From: Glandiceps talaboti
Taxonomy: Eukaryota; Hemichordata; Enteropneusta; Spengelidae
DNA: 64,000 nucleotides
Assembly (NCBI RefSeq): GCF_964340395.1
Contig: NC_135553.1
Span: forward strand, 21,188,449-21,252,448
Reading direction: 5' to 3'
How positions within the stretch are numbered: position 1 is the first letter of the stretch; every line of letters begins with the position of its first letter. Below are positions 1 to 11,879 of the stretch, piece after piece. The position numbers and the translations under genes were made by a program. The notes under the pieces are model-generated. The model did no database searches and was not told the DNA's origin. It saw nothing but the letters and a program-made list of their open reading frames with translations.

Positions 1-263
1 CACCTTGGTGGGAAAAGATATTTTTTAAAGAGCAAAAAAATGTTTTAAAAAAAACCCAAAAAAAAACAAACAACCCAAAATAACTATGTATAGAAAGAAT
101 GTAAACAATTAAAAAAACCTTACTATTTGTAAACAACTATGATAATTTCAAGTCCCTGTGATCTGATGAGAAGAAATCAATAACACAGAGACCATTAGAA
201 AACATAACTACCTGAATGAGACTCACATATGAAAAAAAAGTATATATAAGAAATAAAATTGAG
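1..263. other. AT-rich sequence, nothing recognised
   Basis: A-rich low-complexity DNA leading into the minisatellite. No reading frame or motif of note is seen. Confidence 0.5.
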
Positions 264-1372
264 ATGGTATCTTGTATATGAACACAATGTATGCCATTCT
301 GGTAATTAGTTAAAATGAGTAGTGACTAAAATGCCATCTTGTACATGAACACAATGTATACCAGTCTGGTAATTAGTAAAAATAAGTAGTGACTAAAATG
401 CCATCTTGTACATGAACACAATGTATACCAGTCTGGTAATTAGTAAAAATAAGTAGTGACTAATATGGCATCTTGTACATGAACACAATGTATACCAGTC
501 TGGTAATTAGTAAAATATGTAGTGACTAAAATGTCTTCTTGTACATGAACACAATGTATACCAGTCTGGTAATTAGTAAAAATAAGTAGTGACTAAAATG
601 GCATCTTGTACATGAACACAATGTATACCAGTCTGGTAATTAGTAAAAATAAGTAGTGACTAAAATAGCATCTTGTACAGGAACACAATTATGTATACCA
701 GTCTGGTAATTAGTAAAAATAAGTAGTGACTAAAATGCCATCTTGTACATGAACACAATGTATACCAGTCTGGTAATTAGTAAAAATAAGTAGTGACTAA
801 AATGGCATCTTGTACATGAACACAATGTATACCAGTCTGGTAATTAGTAAAAATAAGTAGTGACTAAAATGCCATCTTGTACATGAACACAATGTATACC
901 AGTCTGGTACTTAGTAAAAATAAGTAGTGACTAAAATGGCATCTTGTACATGAACACAATGTATACCAGTCTGGTAATTAGTAAAAATAAGTAGTGACTA
1001 AAATGACATCTTGTACATGAACACAATGTATACCAGTCTGGTACTTAGTAAAAATAAGTAGTGACTAAAATGGCATCTTGTACATGAACACAATGTATAC
1101 CAGTCTGGTAATTAGTAAAAATAAGTAGTGACTAAAATGGCATCTTGTACATGAACACAATGTATACCATTCTGGTAATTAGTAAAAATAAGTAGTGACT
1201 AAAATGGTATCTTGTACATGAACACAATGTATACCATTCTGGTAATTAGTAAAAATAAGTAGTGACTAAAATGGTATCTTGTACATGAACACAATGTATA
1301 CCATTCTGGTAATTAGTAAAAATAAGTAGTGACTAAAATGACATCTTGTACATCTGGTAATTAGTATAAATT
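264..1372. repeat. 67 bp minisatellite, about 16 copies
   Basis: A unit of 67 bp (anchor CATCTTGTACATGAACAC, seen for example at 334 and 401) repeats about 16 times. Most copies differ by one to three bases, and the last is truncated. Each unit contains the palindrome TGTACA and an ATGTATACC block. Units abut without spacers, so this is not a CRISPR-like array. The array lies about 2 kb upstream of the proposed C1q-A first exon. Confidence 0.93.
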
Positions 1373-1429
1373 AGTCTTTGAAAACTAGCTGAAGACTAAA
1401 AGTTTTCTTGTGGCGAAAATATCTTGGTT

Positions 1430-2115
1430 TACTGGCTGGATATTGTTAGTTGTCTGATTAAAATAATAATAATGCCCCCAACATGCAATTTATAGATACA
1501 TGTAGTACAGGTTGAATTGCTATCATGGCATAAAATGCCCAGATCTAGTTTTGTCGAGAACTTGACCCGGTCATTAATATGCAAATTAGGTCTGAAGTAG
1601 GATTTTTTGGTCAAAATACCTTAAACAATCATCTCCTCCAAAACGACTTCGCTAATTGAGCTGAAATGTGGTGTGAATGTGTCTTAAAATGCCCAGATTG
1701 AATTTTGTCCAAAATAATTTGATCTGGTGATAAATATGAAAATTAGGTCTAAAATGGGACTTTTTGGTAAAAAGACTTTAAAAATCTTCTTTTCCGAAAT
1801 TTCTTGGCCAATTGAGCTGAACTTTGGTGTTAAGGTGCGTTAAAATGGACAGATCATAATTTTGTTTAATAGAATTTGACTGGTCATAAATGTGCAAATT
1901 AGGTCTAAAATGGAACTTTATTATTAAATTAATACATGTACTTCAAAAAGCTTCTCCAAAACAACTTGGCCAATAGAGCTGAATTTTTGGTGTGACGGTG
2001 GCTTAATTAAAATGCCCAGACCTAGAGAATTTAATTGGGTCATAAATATGCTAATTAGGTGTAAAGTAGGGGTTTTGGTGAAAATAGTTTAAAAAATCTC
2101 CTTCTCCAAAACTAC
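1430..2115. repeat. Degenerate 156 bp tandem repeat, four copies
   Basis: The anchor AATTAGG recurs at about 1583, 1740, 1896 and 2052, a spacing of 156-157 bp. Shared blocks include TAAAATGCCCAGA, a CCAAAAC stretch and ATTGAGCTGAA. Copies are clearly diverged from each other, so this array is older than the 67 bp one beside it. Confidence 0.8.
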
Positions 2116-3235
2116 TGCCAGGGCCTATTTAGGCATTTTTCCCCTGGAGAATAGTATGTCAAGAACTTCACGCAATGTTTCTGAAAGGGCTTTGAAATGT
2201 TCGCATGATTGTCAACACACAAACCAGACCATTGTTTGTATTTTGTTGCACTCCTAAAAACGGACAGTATGGTTCTGTTCTGTCACTTTCCAGTTTCCAT
2301 TCAAAGACATTAAATATACACTGTGTAAAAATGACTTATAGTCAGAGTTGATCACTCAATTGAACTGTCAACTTCAGAACTTACACGACTGCCGGGATAG
2401 TCCTGACTGATGTGTGTTATCCGGAAAGACCAGTTGACAGAAAAACAAAATGATTTATGATTTAAGGATATCTTTGATATCATTTAATGTGGTACTAAAG
2501 ATAACATTATCACCAGCCTCAGAAGGAAATGTCCCATCAAATGAATGCAAGTAGGATATCCAGTCAAACAATTTTAAAAATACAAACCATGAGGAACTTC
2601 TTAAACTTTGATATTATCAGTACATAATTGTAGTACATTGTGTTATATCTCAAGAATTTTCTATTCAGTAAACAAACTACCAGAGCTGCAATAAGTTTGA
2701 CAGTGGTACATGTACATGCAGTCACTGAGTGGTATTTTCTTTAAAGGGGAACACCACTCCAGCATACTTTAGGTTCTCAAGAGTTCTGAACGTATTTTGT
2801 TTTTCAGGCAATTAATGTATATTAAATGACATAAAATCATTCGGTGATGACTCTCCAGAATCCAAATTTTACAAAAATGACTAGAGAGTTGTTCCTCGTT
2901 AAGTCTTTATACATGTATGTGGTTCACACAAGTCGCAGATCTTTCAGTTATAAATACCCAGACTATTTTTTAATGATAAACTACATTTTTCTTTTCAGAA
3001 TGCTCAGTACTTTTTTTAATGGGATGAGGATGGCAAGTATAGATATATTAACTTAATTACTGTAGTATCAATATCCATAAACATTGTACATAGCAAATCT
3101 GGTTTATTCCAGATATGAAGCTGATGTAATTAATGAGAATATATATTTTTCCTCAACTTAGATGGACTTGTCTGCTTAACTTAATTGAAATGGGCAAGTG
3201 CGGATGTGAGGACAACAACAAATCTATCAAGGAGT
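2116..3235. other. Noncoding stretch upstream of C1q-A
   Basis: No convincing exon, repeat or element is seen. The short open frames here lack codon bias and family similarity. Confidence 0.45.
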
Positions 3236-3290
3236 TAAGATGTCCAATCAAAACAAGAGAAAAAAGAGAACACACCCCCAAATATTTCTG

Positions 3291-3300
3291 TATATAAATA
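3291..3300 (+). promoter_or_regulatory. TATA-like box ahead of C1q-A first exon
   Basis: TATATAAATA fits the metazoan TATA consensus and lies about 30-40 bp before the start of the block shared with the C1q-B first-exon region. This is inferred from position; in such AT-rich DNA the motif can occur by chance. Confidence 0.35.
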
Positions 3301-3324
3301 TATCATAACAGGTCACTTCAAATC

Positions 3325-3505
3325 ATTCCACATTACTTTTGTAAACCCTTTTACAGTTGTACTGACTACAAACTCTGTTTAGTTCAGCCATAGACAGTGG
3401 AGGGGAGACACTGCCTATGGTTCAGCAGACGTGGACTCCTACAAATTGAGTTTGACAGAAGACAACTTGGTCGACTTGTGCACCATCTACAGACAATAAT
3501 CCAAG
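3325..3505 (+). other. Proposed noncoding exon 1 of C1q-A
   Basis: This segment matches 16880-16997 in the paralogue, including the ends ATAATCCAAG followed by GTAAG, a strong splice donor in both. The coding exon begins only 13 bp downstream of an acceptor (TTTTTAG at 9444-9450), so an upstream 5'UTR exon must exist if that acceptor is used. The segment has no long open frame. It also holds a perfect-looking 11 bp hairpin near 3389-3419. The left boundary is a guess. RNA data would be decisive. Confidence 0.45.
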
Positions 3506-5735
3506 GTAAGAATGTACAGAATTTATTGCAATCACAATGCATGAACTCAACCAATTAATTGTTATTAAATTATTATAATATATTTGTCAGCTGAGTAGAC
3601 CATATTTGAGGTTCAAGGTTGGTATTTTTTCAGCAGCCTTCCATAATTTCTTTTCTATTTTCAACTTGGGTAAAAAATTTGTCAGCTTTCAAGGTTGTTT
3701 GTCAAACATGTTCCTTTGGGAGGCAATTTTGACTTGTTCATGAGAAGATGGTATTTCTGTTTTGTATTTGATATGAACAATTAATTTATATGAATAATTA
3801 TTAGCATAAATGACAATTTTGAATTTTTTCAAACTTTTTTGATAAATGTTTTTAGCACAAGTGAATACTGAATATGTAGTTCAGGTTAGCTATAGTCATA
3901 GTAAAGTGTCTGTGCATGTGTGTGAAAACAACTGAAAGTCAAAAGCCGCCACACTGATATACTTAAATTGGTATTTGGTAGGACATTACATAGGATGTTA
4001 GCTGAAAAATTGTTCAAATGAAAATGATAGCACCATAGGTGTGTTTTTGGTTGAAAAATGTAATTTTTAGTACACAAAAAGCTTGCAGTCTCAGGTTAGA
4101 ATGAAAGGTTATTGTTTTATTGATGTCATGAAATCATGAAATCTTTGATGGGGGGTACTTGAACACCTATACATGTAAATTTCACCAAGAGTAAAGTTTG
4201 TTTGAATTTGCTTTTATACCTTTTTTTTAAAACGATAAATTTAATACTTTATTTCTACTAGATTAAAAATTATACAACTGAAACTATAAAAATATATGTG
4301 TAAGGCCAGAAATTTTATTAAAAAGCAGTTCAACGGGTAACCTAGTACATCATATTTTAGCTAAGGTCGATTTTTGTAGTCATATATAACGATGGCAAAA
4401 CAGTTCAAGTTGAGTTTACACGTACACAGTCATTTTGATATTTATCCATTTTCATGTCTGTATGGCAAGCGATTTCTTACAGTTACACAATTTACGCTTA
4501 AACATATTTCATAGCTATACGCTCATCCCTTTTTCTCTCAAAAAGATTTAAGGCCTACCATAAAATTATTGTAGCCATGCATGCACCCCCCCCCCCCCCC
4601 CCCATCACCTACTACACTGGAGATGTAACATTATACAGTACAATGATGCATTAAAATAACAGTTATAACTGGAAGTAAAATAACAGTCTGAACAAGATTA
4701 CTTTGCAAAGGATGTAGATTTCACATGTATGAGGAGATGTGTCATAATACTTTAACCTATACATGAAGGTACTTAACCTGCAGATCTTACATACTTTATT
4801 TTGGAGAAAGACATTATCACCATGATTGCTACTGATTGGGAGGAGATGATGATGAACATTTTTTTTAAGTAGACCATGTAGGAGGTCATTAATAGAAGCA
4901 TAAAGTATCAAACAATTTAAAGACATAATTTAAAGTACAATCACTTTATGAATAATTAGTCTTAAAATACCAGAATTGAAACAATTTCACTATGCAGTAC
5001 ATATAACTTAGCTATGGTGTATTTTGTTGTTACAGTACCAATTAAAGGTTGCAAGATATTTTGTAGATGTGCACTTGGTAAACGACTTCTCCTGATAAGT
5101 TTAATTTGGTTCCGAAAATCACAAATGAAAAGCAAAACCATTTCAAGTCCCCTTTCAGATTATTAGAATGTTGATGGCTCACTGACTTCTCCTTTGCGCC
5201 CTTCCCATTGTCGTAAATTCTGCTTGTTCCTTTCATGCAGGTTTGATATGCAACAGCTTAGAGCCAAGTAAACGACTGTATGCATCATCAGAGCCAAGTA
5301 AACCACTGTATGCATCATCAGAGCCAAGTAAACCACTGTATATATATAGATGTATAATTTAGAATTGACTCAGAATTATTAGGTCACATGTATTATTCAG
5401 AAAATATAAAGAAATCCATTTATTAAATAATTTTGGAACAAAGTGTGAATAGTAGTCCAGTTTCACTGATGTGAAGCCTGCATATGGATATTTTGCCCAT
5501 CACAAAAAAAACACACCAAAAAATTGAAATGCCAAAAATATGGGTAGGTTGGGCCCATTGAACAGCTTTATTATTTTCCCTGGCCTAAACAACAAAGTAA
5601 ATTTGAACAGATGTGGGAATGAGGACAAAAATAATTAACAAAAAGAACTACTTGAGTTTGACCTCACTCAATGATGAAAATTAGTCAATATTATACACAT
5701 TTAAAGTAAGAAATGATAATAATGGCCGAACTTAT
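3506..5735 (+). other. First part of C1q-A intron 1
   Basis: The first 60 bp after the donor still match the paralogue; similarity then fades. A C homopolymer lies near 4587-4602. No coding exon is recognised. Confidence 0.4.
5261..5345. repeat. 30 bp tandem repeat, three copies
   Basis: The block GAGCCAAGTAAACCACTGTA, with TGCATCATCA spacers, occurs three times in a row and ends in a TATATATA tract. Confidence 0.85.
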
Positions 5736-5739
5736 AATG

Positions 5740-6800
5740 TGTGATCATAAATAATAAAAAATATTAAGATATGGCATCTAGTATTGGTTTAGGAGGTACT
5801 TCCTGAACAGGTACAGGTACCTCTTATGTATGAAGGGATTGAATTCCAAATTTTAGCACTATTAAATATTGCACTGAATTAACCAATACTATATTTTGTA
5901 TTTGAGGAGGAAAAGATCATTTCGTTCTTGTTGCCTCGCCTCATAAGAATGATTAATTTTGGAGTAAATATTTGATAAGTGTGGCAGAAATCTATTATTC
6001 ATGACATTGTGCACACAAATTCCTATTTGATAATCCCATTGTTTGTAAACAATTCAAATACGAAGGCATTTAAATAACAGATCTGTATGGGCATTATGGA
6101 TATACTGGATGTGGTTGTATGAACAATTTTAGTCTGAATGAGGAGAACTTCTTTGAAATATTAGGCTGATAAATGCTACCCCAAACTTCAAGACCAATGA
6201 TGGGGAAGAACATGTGTGTTGCACAGCATGTATGTAATTGTACAGATTTAGAATCTGAAGTAGAAATGTTCATCTCTTTCAAGTGAATTAAACCCTGGAC
6301 AGTGAGAGATTTGTGTCTACTGACAATGACTGTATTAATGTTTTGCCAGAATTGACTTTTAGCTTGTTGGCGTCACACTAATTATTACATTATGGAAAGC
6401 AGAATATACATCACTAATGTCAAAAAATGAGGAACCTTTCTTTGGAGAGTGGAATAAATTCATAGAGTGGAATGAATTGATGTATGAGAAAAAGAATTAG
6501 GCCCAAAATAGACCCATGTTGAAAACCACAAGTTATGTTTCATTTCTTAGAATGTGTATTGCCTATACTAACAAACTGACACCTTGAACTTAGGTAGCTT
6601 TTAAACGGAATTCCTATGACGCCATTTAGTGTTCGTGCTTAGAGAGTAAAATGTACTGATTTACAGTATCAAAAACTTGTGAGAAGTCTATAAAAAAGCC
6701 AACAGTAGAATTCCGTTTGTCCATTTTATCCAGTAAATGATAAGTGAAAGTTTTCAACTGTACTGTTTTCTGAAACCATACTGATGCTATGGTTGTCTAA
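5740..6800 (-). pseudogene. Decayed LINE reverse transcriptase (ORF2 3' half)
   Basis: Read on the minus strand with several frameshifts and stops, this segment shows non-LTR reverse transcriptase landmarks in the right order. They are GFFIDFSQVFDTVN (catalytic region A, near 6665-6705), a CGFQHGSILG block equal to the usual G-x-PQGS-x-LGP region (near 6500), a thumb region ending EVWGSIYQPNISK (near 6165), and the post-RT part with NNRFLPHLSNIYS and KIWNSIPSYIRG (6000-5830). The YADD core is not readable. It lies antisense in intron 1 of C1q-A and is not co-located in C1q-B. Clade is uncertain; the C-terminal pattern is of the CR1/L2/Rex type. Confidence 0.8.
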
Positions 6801-7957
6801 AAAAAATTACTATATATACTCCTACTCATGATTCTTTTTAAAAAAAAACCAAAACAACAACTTTTACATTTATTGCTGGTAAAATAGAGATTGTTTGTAA
6901 TTTCCTTGAGGAGTGGGTCTTCCAGGTTACATTAAAACTCTTGTAATTACTTTAAGACAATCGGGGAAAGGTTGAAAAAGATCAATTAAATTTTATAATG
7001 TGGTACAATTGTTTTTAAACATAAGGCATATGACATAATTTAACAACTTTTAGCATAGTGACAGCTGAACTATATCAGGTTCATTCATGTAATAGAACGG
7101 ATAAAGTCTGTCTGCCTATCTGTGGGTGACTATATAAACTTAAAGTCGAAAATGACTGGGAAGATTTGTAATTTTGATATTTGGTATGGATGTTGCTTTC
7201 AGTCTCTAGCTAGGATATTGTTCAAGACACAATATACATATCTGCCTAGCAACAAGACCACGCCCATAACTCCTGCCAAATGATGTTGGAAAGGTACTAA
7301 CAGGGATGGATAGGCAAATGAATAAACATTCAAAGATGTTTGCAATATGCCTAGCAACATCCATAGCAACAACAAAATGATGGTAAAAAGATAAAAACAA
7401 CAATGTGTAAACAATTAGTGAACTAACATTCAAGCTTTTATGCAAAAATAACTAGCAACAAGACCAAGCCCATAGTAACAGTCAAATTATGACATATATT
7501 GTAAATATTACAGGGTTGGTAATGAATAAAACATTGAAAATGTATGCAAATTTTTTCTCTTCAATAATGTTTACAGGTACTTGTAAATATAGAAGAAAAT
7601 AAATACACACAGGCAATACTTTTGGTACTCAGGAGTTATATCGCTCTTTTCCTGAAATTGTGGCCATAAAATTTTTAAACACAAATTAATATTTTACTGC
7701 ATATAAAGTTAACTAAAAAAATATAATACTTGGAGACTCAATTCAAGTGTCTAACCCCATATGATCACTTGCAAGCTTTCTTGAAATAGTAACTGTACAT
7801 TATTTTGACATTTACATTTAACTGGTTCTTTCAAAATGAATAAGATTCAAATGGGATTCAGTGGATTATTGATTGGGTGTTGTTTGAATTTTGTTTACAT
7901 AAAGTTCAAATCTATCTCTTCATTAATATTATTATAATTACATTTCTATGATCACAC
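6801..7957. other. C1q-A intron 1, unclassified
   Basis: The stretch around 7800-7930 is homologous to 25660-25800 in C1q-B. The rest contains a locally repeated CCTAGCAACA theme (7200-7470) but no gene. Confidence 0.4.
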
Positions 7958-7960
7958 TTA

Positions 7961-9398
7961 GGGACCGGTCAGTTTCCCCAGCCTGGGGTGGGGGGTGGGG
8001 GGTGGATTCTTAAATCGGCCCGACAATTAGTCACTGACCCCCCTATCTGTAAAACCAAAAACAGGCAGACCCCCCCACCCCCATCTCTTAATTGTAAAAC
8101 ATGATGAGGGTCTAGGGGGCCTCCCTCATATAAAAGCCCTGGAGGTTTTTTACTCTTAAAAGACAATTTTGAGACTATTCAGACCCTTTCAGACAACAAT
8201 TTCCAAGCTTTACAAAACAGCACCAACATCTAAGGGCCGAAATACTTTTGAAATATACTTTGATAGCATCTTGACAGTAATAGGGGAAGAGCTTGAGACT
8301 GGGATATGTCCACCTCATGTGGGGGTCCAATGGGGTCTCTCTCTAGAAGCCCTGGAGGTTTTTTACTCTTAAAGCCAATATTTAGGCTATTTAGACCCTT
8401 TAGCAATAACTTAATCCATGCTTTACAAGAGGGTTGAAATATGTTCTTAAAAAGTTAAATAGCATCACATATACATGTAGTAAAGGTCAGCACATCTAAT
8501 GGTAATATCATTGGTAGGGGAGATTTGGAGTTAAGGCAATTTTAGACTTTATTTTTGCAAACATTTCACATCTTTAAAAGACAATATCATCTCAAATTTA
8601 ATAGAATAGGGTGAAAATATTTAAGAAAAGTTTAATACCATTATGACAGTAAAAAGGTTGTTGGTGCATCTGATTGTTGGTTGAATGCATGAGTGACCTC
8701 TGGGGGTGAGGGAGTCCTTGGTGTTTTTCCCCTGGCAGATCTGCAGTTTTTTGCTTCTATTAAGGCAACGTTTAGGTTATTCATAGTCATTGAGGTAATA
8801 TTTCCAAGTTTCGAAAAGCTAACGTAAATGTAAGTTTGAAATGAGTTTCCATGATGATGTCACATAAAAATGGGCCCGTAACATTGGTATAGAAGGATTA
8901 ATATTGCATGTATATTATGTATAATAAAGTCATCGGTATGTTAGAAAATTTTAGGTGGTCATACCTAGTGTATAATAGAAACTGGAATCTGATAACATGT
9001 AGTGTCCAAAACAGAAAGTGTATTAATCCCTTCTGACAAGTTCATAGTGACGAGTAGAACAATTTAGATTAACTTCTAGCTTTTATACACTATCTCTGAA
9101 GATTACATAACAAAACCTTCAAGTTCACTTTTGCCCCAAAGTACAATATAAGTGAAGCATTGATTGTGAAACAGCCAAGCATTTACATGACATGTTCAGT
9201 AACTAGTGTGGTAGCTAGGTAATACAAGAACAAATATTTACATGTACCACATTTCATTCAAGGCTATATCCCACACAATGACCCCCCCCCCCCCCATCCA
9301 TAATTTTCAAAACAGCATGACCCCTACTCCCAATTTCAAATATAGGATGACCCTCCCCCCCACCCCCACCCACCTGGCCAAAGAAACTGTCCGGTCCC
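7961..9398. mobile_element. Nonautonomous DNA transposon, PIF/Harbinger-like ends
   Basis: The left end GGGACCGGTCAGTTTC and the inverted right end GGGACCGGACAGTTTC agree at 15 of 16 bases. Both sides are flanked by TTA (7958-7960 and 9399-9401), the 3 bp duplication typical of PIF/Harbinger. The paralogous site in C1q-B intron 1 (around 25790-25830) lacks the insert. Inside are C-rich and G-rich tracts near the ends and 200 bp-scale subrepeats (CCCTGGAGG at about 8138 and 8350). No transposase frame is seen, so it needed enzymes in trans. The superfamily call rests on ends and target site only. Confidence 0.75.
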
Positions 9399-9463
9399 TT
9401 AGAGGGATAAACTTTACAGTAAATATATTTTATTTGTTTTTAATTTTTAGAAGATTACATTTC

Positions 9464-9647
9464 ATGATGGATAAATTGGTGTTGATTCTTCAACTGGTAG
9501 TAATTATTCAAACATCCACAGCACAAATCAATCAGAATGGTCAATGTTTAAGCATCTGTTCAAATTCCTGGCCAGATACCAGAGGTCCTGCTGGCCCTCC
9601 AGGACAACCTGGTGCTCCAGGTATTGCTGGGCCAGTGGGTAGACAAG
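9464..9647 (+). CDS. C1q-A coding exon 1
   Basis: Signal peptide, two cysteines and the first seven Gly-X-Y triplets. The acceptor is TTTTTAG ending at 9450; the donor is CAAG then GTAATT. Confidence 0.88.
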
Positions 9648-11529
9648 GTAATTGAACTTTTCTCTATTAGGACCTTCAGGCCCCTCCAGGACAACCTCAA
9701 TTATGTTCAAGATTATGACTGAACTTGTGGGATTTACTGCCCCAAAGTTGACCTGTATCACATCTAATCATCAACAGCCACTGACCTTTAGTTATTTCCC
9801 AGTTGCCATTATACTCAAATACTAGTCTATACTCTTCTGGCTTCTGATGCCGTCCAAACTCCTACTGGTCCAGTATTTGTACTTTTCCCATAGTGGAACT
9901 AGATATACGGAAATCATCAAATTTGTTTTCATCAAACTCTTTTGACAAACTCAATCACAATTAAGTTTAATCCATATCATCCATAATTTGTTTCTAATAT
10001 ACAGGCCAACCTGGTGTAATAGGACCAGCTGGTACGCAAGGTGTCAAGGGTGAACCAGGTTATAAAGGTGAAATTGGCTCCATAGGACAACCAGGTGAGC
10101 ACACTATTAAACTGGCCATATGGATAAGGATTGGGTATTTATTTTACATTTGGAATTTATAAAACATTTTCATCATGGCTTCATACTTGAAAAATTAATG
10201 TGAAACGTTTGTCAAGTTCTTGTTTGTAACTCAATAAATTGCAAAAGATTAATAAATGTGTAACATCTTTGTTATATACATACAATAACAAACTTTTTAC
10301 ACATTCTTTTAACTTGTTACAATGTATTGAGTTGCAAACACAGACTTATAGTCTATGTTGTTTCACATGATTTTTCAAGTAGGAAGTTATGATAAAATTG
10401 TTATAAATTAAAAAACCAAAATAAACTCCCAATGCTTATCCATATGGCCACTTTAATATTTAACCCCCCCCCCCCCCCCCAATCAATTCGCAAAAGATCC
10501 GTAGATTTAAAAAAACCTCATCTTTAGTTCATTATATCTTTGAAGTTAGTTACTGTGACTGGTATCAGATATCAGAGTCATATTTAATTAAAGAGTACAT
10601 GTACATGTTATAATAGGACTGAGTTTGACTAACAGACACAAATCATTATTAAGAAATAAATAGTTTAAGTATATTCAGTTGTGCTACAAAGCTATCCGTA
10701 TTATCTTCAAATGATGGTATTAACATCTGCAGAATTTGATTTATATAATAATATTGATTATAAAATAATATTTATTTAATTCTGTAATTATCTTTAGCAT
10801 TAATATTCACCACCTGAAAACACCTATGACTAAGACTCAGATTCTCAAAATATACAATCATGTCTATTTATAGGTACTGGGGTCAAAGGTCAAACTGGTC
10901 GTCCTGGAAAGGTTGGTCCACAAGGTGCCAAGGGAGATAAAGGAGTAAATGGGTTGAATGGTACTGATGGATTTCATGGGGTCAAAGGTGATAATGGTAT
11001 GGAAGGTTTGAGAGGTCCTGTTGGTCCATCTGGGGTCAAAGGTGATAAAGGTACTGTTGGTATGAAAGGTAGTGTTGGATTAACAGGTGTAAAAGGAGAG
11101 AAAGGTGAGATACCAACCCAGGTCAAGGTAGCATTCTCTGTAGCAAGACAGAGTAGTATGTTTGGAACCAGTTCTGAACAAACTATCACCTACAGTCACA
11201 GCATTGTACAAGAGAATGCCAATATTGATATCAATACTGGTGTGTTTACCTGTCAAGTACCTGGTATCTATTATTTCTCTTTTACATTCCTTTCTTATTC
11301 TGGTAAGAAATTGTGGATTGCATTGAAACTCAATAATGAGTACAAGTTTCTAATCTCTCAGACATCACAATCAGAATATAGAATGCAATCTCAGAGTGGT
11401 ATGCTACATCTAGATCAAGGTAATCAAGTCAAATTAGTGTTAGGGGCAAGTACAAGTTATAGATTTCACTACTATACTGGTGGTAATTCTCATTATGGCA
11501 ACACCTTTAATGGTTATCTCATCTCATAA
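9464..11529 (+). CDS. Secreted collagen-stalk C1q-domain protein, copy A
   Basis: Joined coding exons 9464-9647, 10005-10094 and 10874-11529 give 309 codons plus stop; both introns are phase 1 and split a glycine codon. Order of parts: signal peptide (residues 1-20, cleavage after TSTA); a short segment with Cys28 and Cys32, likely for chain cross-linking; Gly-X-Y collagen from 41 to about 170, with one G-T-G break at residues 92-94; then a C1q head of about 137 residues (173-309) with the conserved GVFTCQVPGIYYFSFTF core. C1q-family proteins form trimers that bind microbial or self ligands; a role in innate recognition is inferred. The start is the first of two consecutive ATGs. The 3' end has no clear AATAAA close by. 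The neighbour C1q-B is a recent duplicate. Confidence 0.9.
10005..10094 (+). CDS. C1q-A coding exon 2 (collagen)
   Basis: Exactly 90 bp of uninterrupted Gly-X-Y, between ATACAG and GTGAGC. Phase 1 on both sides, so it could be skipped without a frameshift. Confidence 0.9.
10108..10457. mobile_element. Fold-back element, family FB1, in C1q-A intron 2
   Basis: An imperfect palindrome of about 350 bp. The left end TTAAACTGGCCATATGGAT recurs inverted at 10440-10457, and the arms meet near 10276. The same element is in the B copy at the same place and elsewhere in the window (31762, 34970, 38031, 44908, 57775). No coding capacity. Class uncertain; it resembles a long-TIR MITE. Confidence 0.8.
10874..11529 (+). 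CDS. C1q-A coding exon 3 (collagen and C1q head)
   Basis: The acceptor is TTTATAG at 10867-10873. The remaining collagen triplets run to about 11106 and are followed directly by the C1q head and a TAA stop. The whole head lies in one exon, as is common for C1q genes. Confidence 0.92.
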
Positions 11530-11665
11530 TTGATAAATGTAGTAATTTATTCTATATTATGACAATTATCTCTTTGTTTATACAATAATAAGTGATAGAT
11601 GTCTTACATATACCATATGTTGTCCTTGATTAGTAATAATAACTTTCTTACTCAACTGTATCGTC

Positions 11666-11701
<36 letters not shown>

Positions 11702-11879
11702 ATTAACAACAACAACAAAACAATTTTTTCTCTTTCTAACACTAACACATTAATATTTTTACAAGTTTATATCTTTACAAGTTTTTCAAAAATTTGGCAC
11801 GAGGAAGATGATATTGGCATAATATTTAAAAATGATAAAACTCTATTAATAATACTGATTTTTATATCACATTCTTCAA
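11530..11879 (+). other. 3' flank of C1q-A with (CAA)n
   Basis: Probable 3'UTR and flank, nearly identical to 27942-28300. Contains a CAA/CAACAA microsatellite at about 11667-11720. No canonical polyadenylation signal stands out. Confidence 0.5.

Noticed and set aside
264-1372. CRISPR-like array
   Set aside because: Units abut without unique spacers, the repeat is 67 bp and the DNA is animal; it is a minisatellite.
7958-7966. Telomere-like TTAGGG
   Set aside because: Single occurrence; it is the TTA target site joined to the GGG of the transposon end.
9242-9463. N-terminal extension of C1q-A starting at 9242
   Set aside because: The extension crosses a C homopolymer, the transposon end and the splice acceptor. 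Copy B has no such extension, and the ATG at 9464 begins a good signal peptide.
9528-11189. Antisense frames rich in Glu-Gly-Pro or Pro-Leu-Ser (also 25936-27610)
   Set aside because: Mirror images of the collagen repeat on the other strand.
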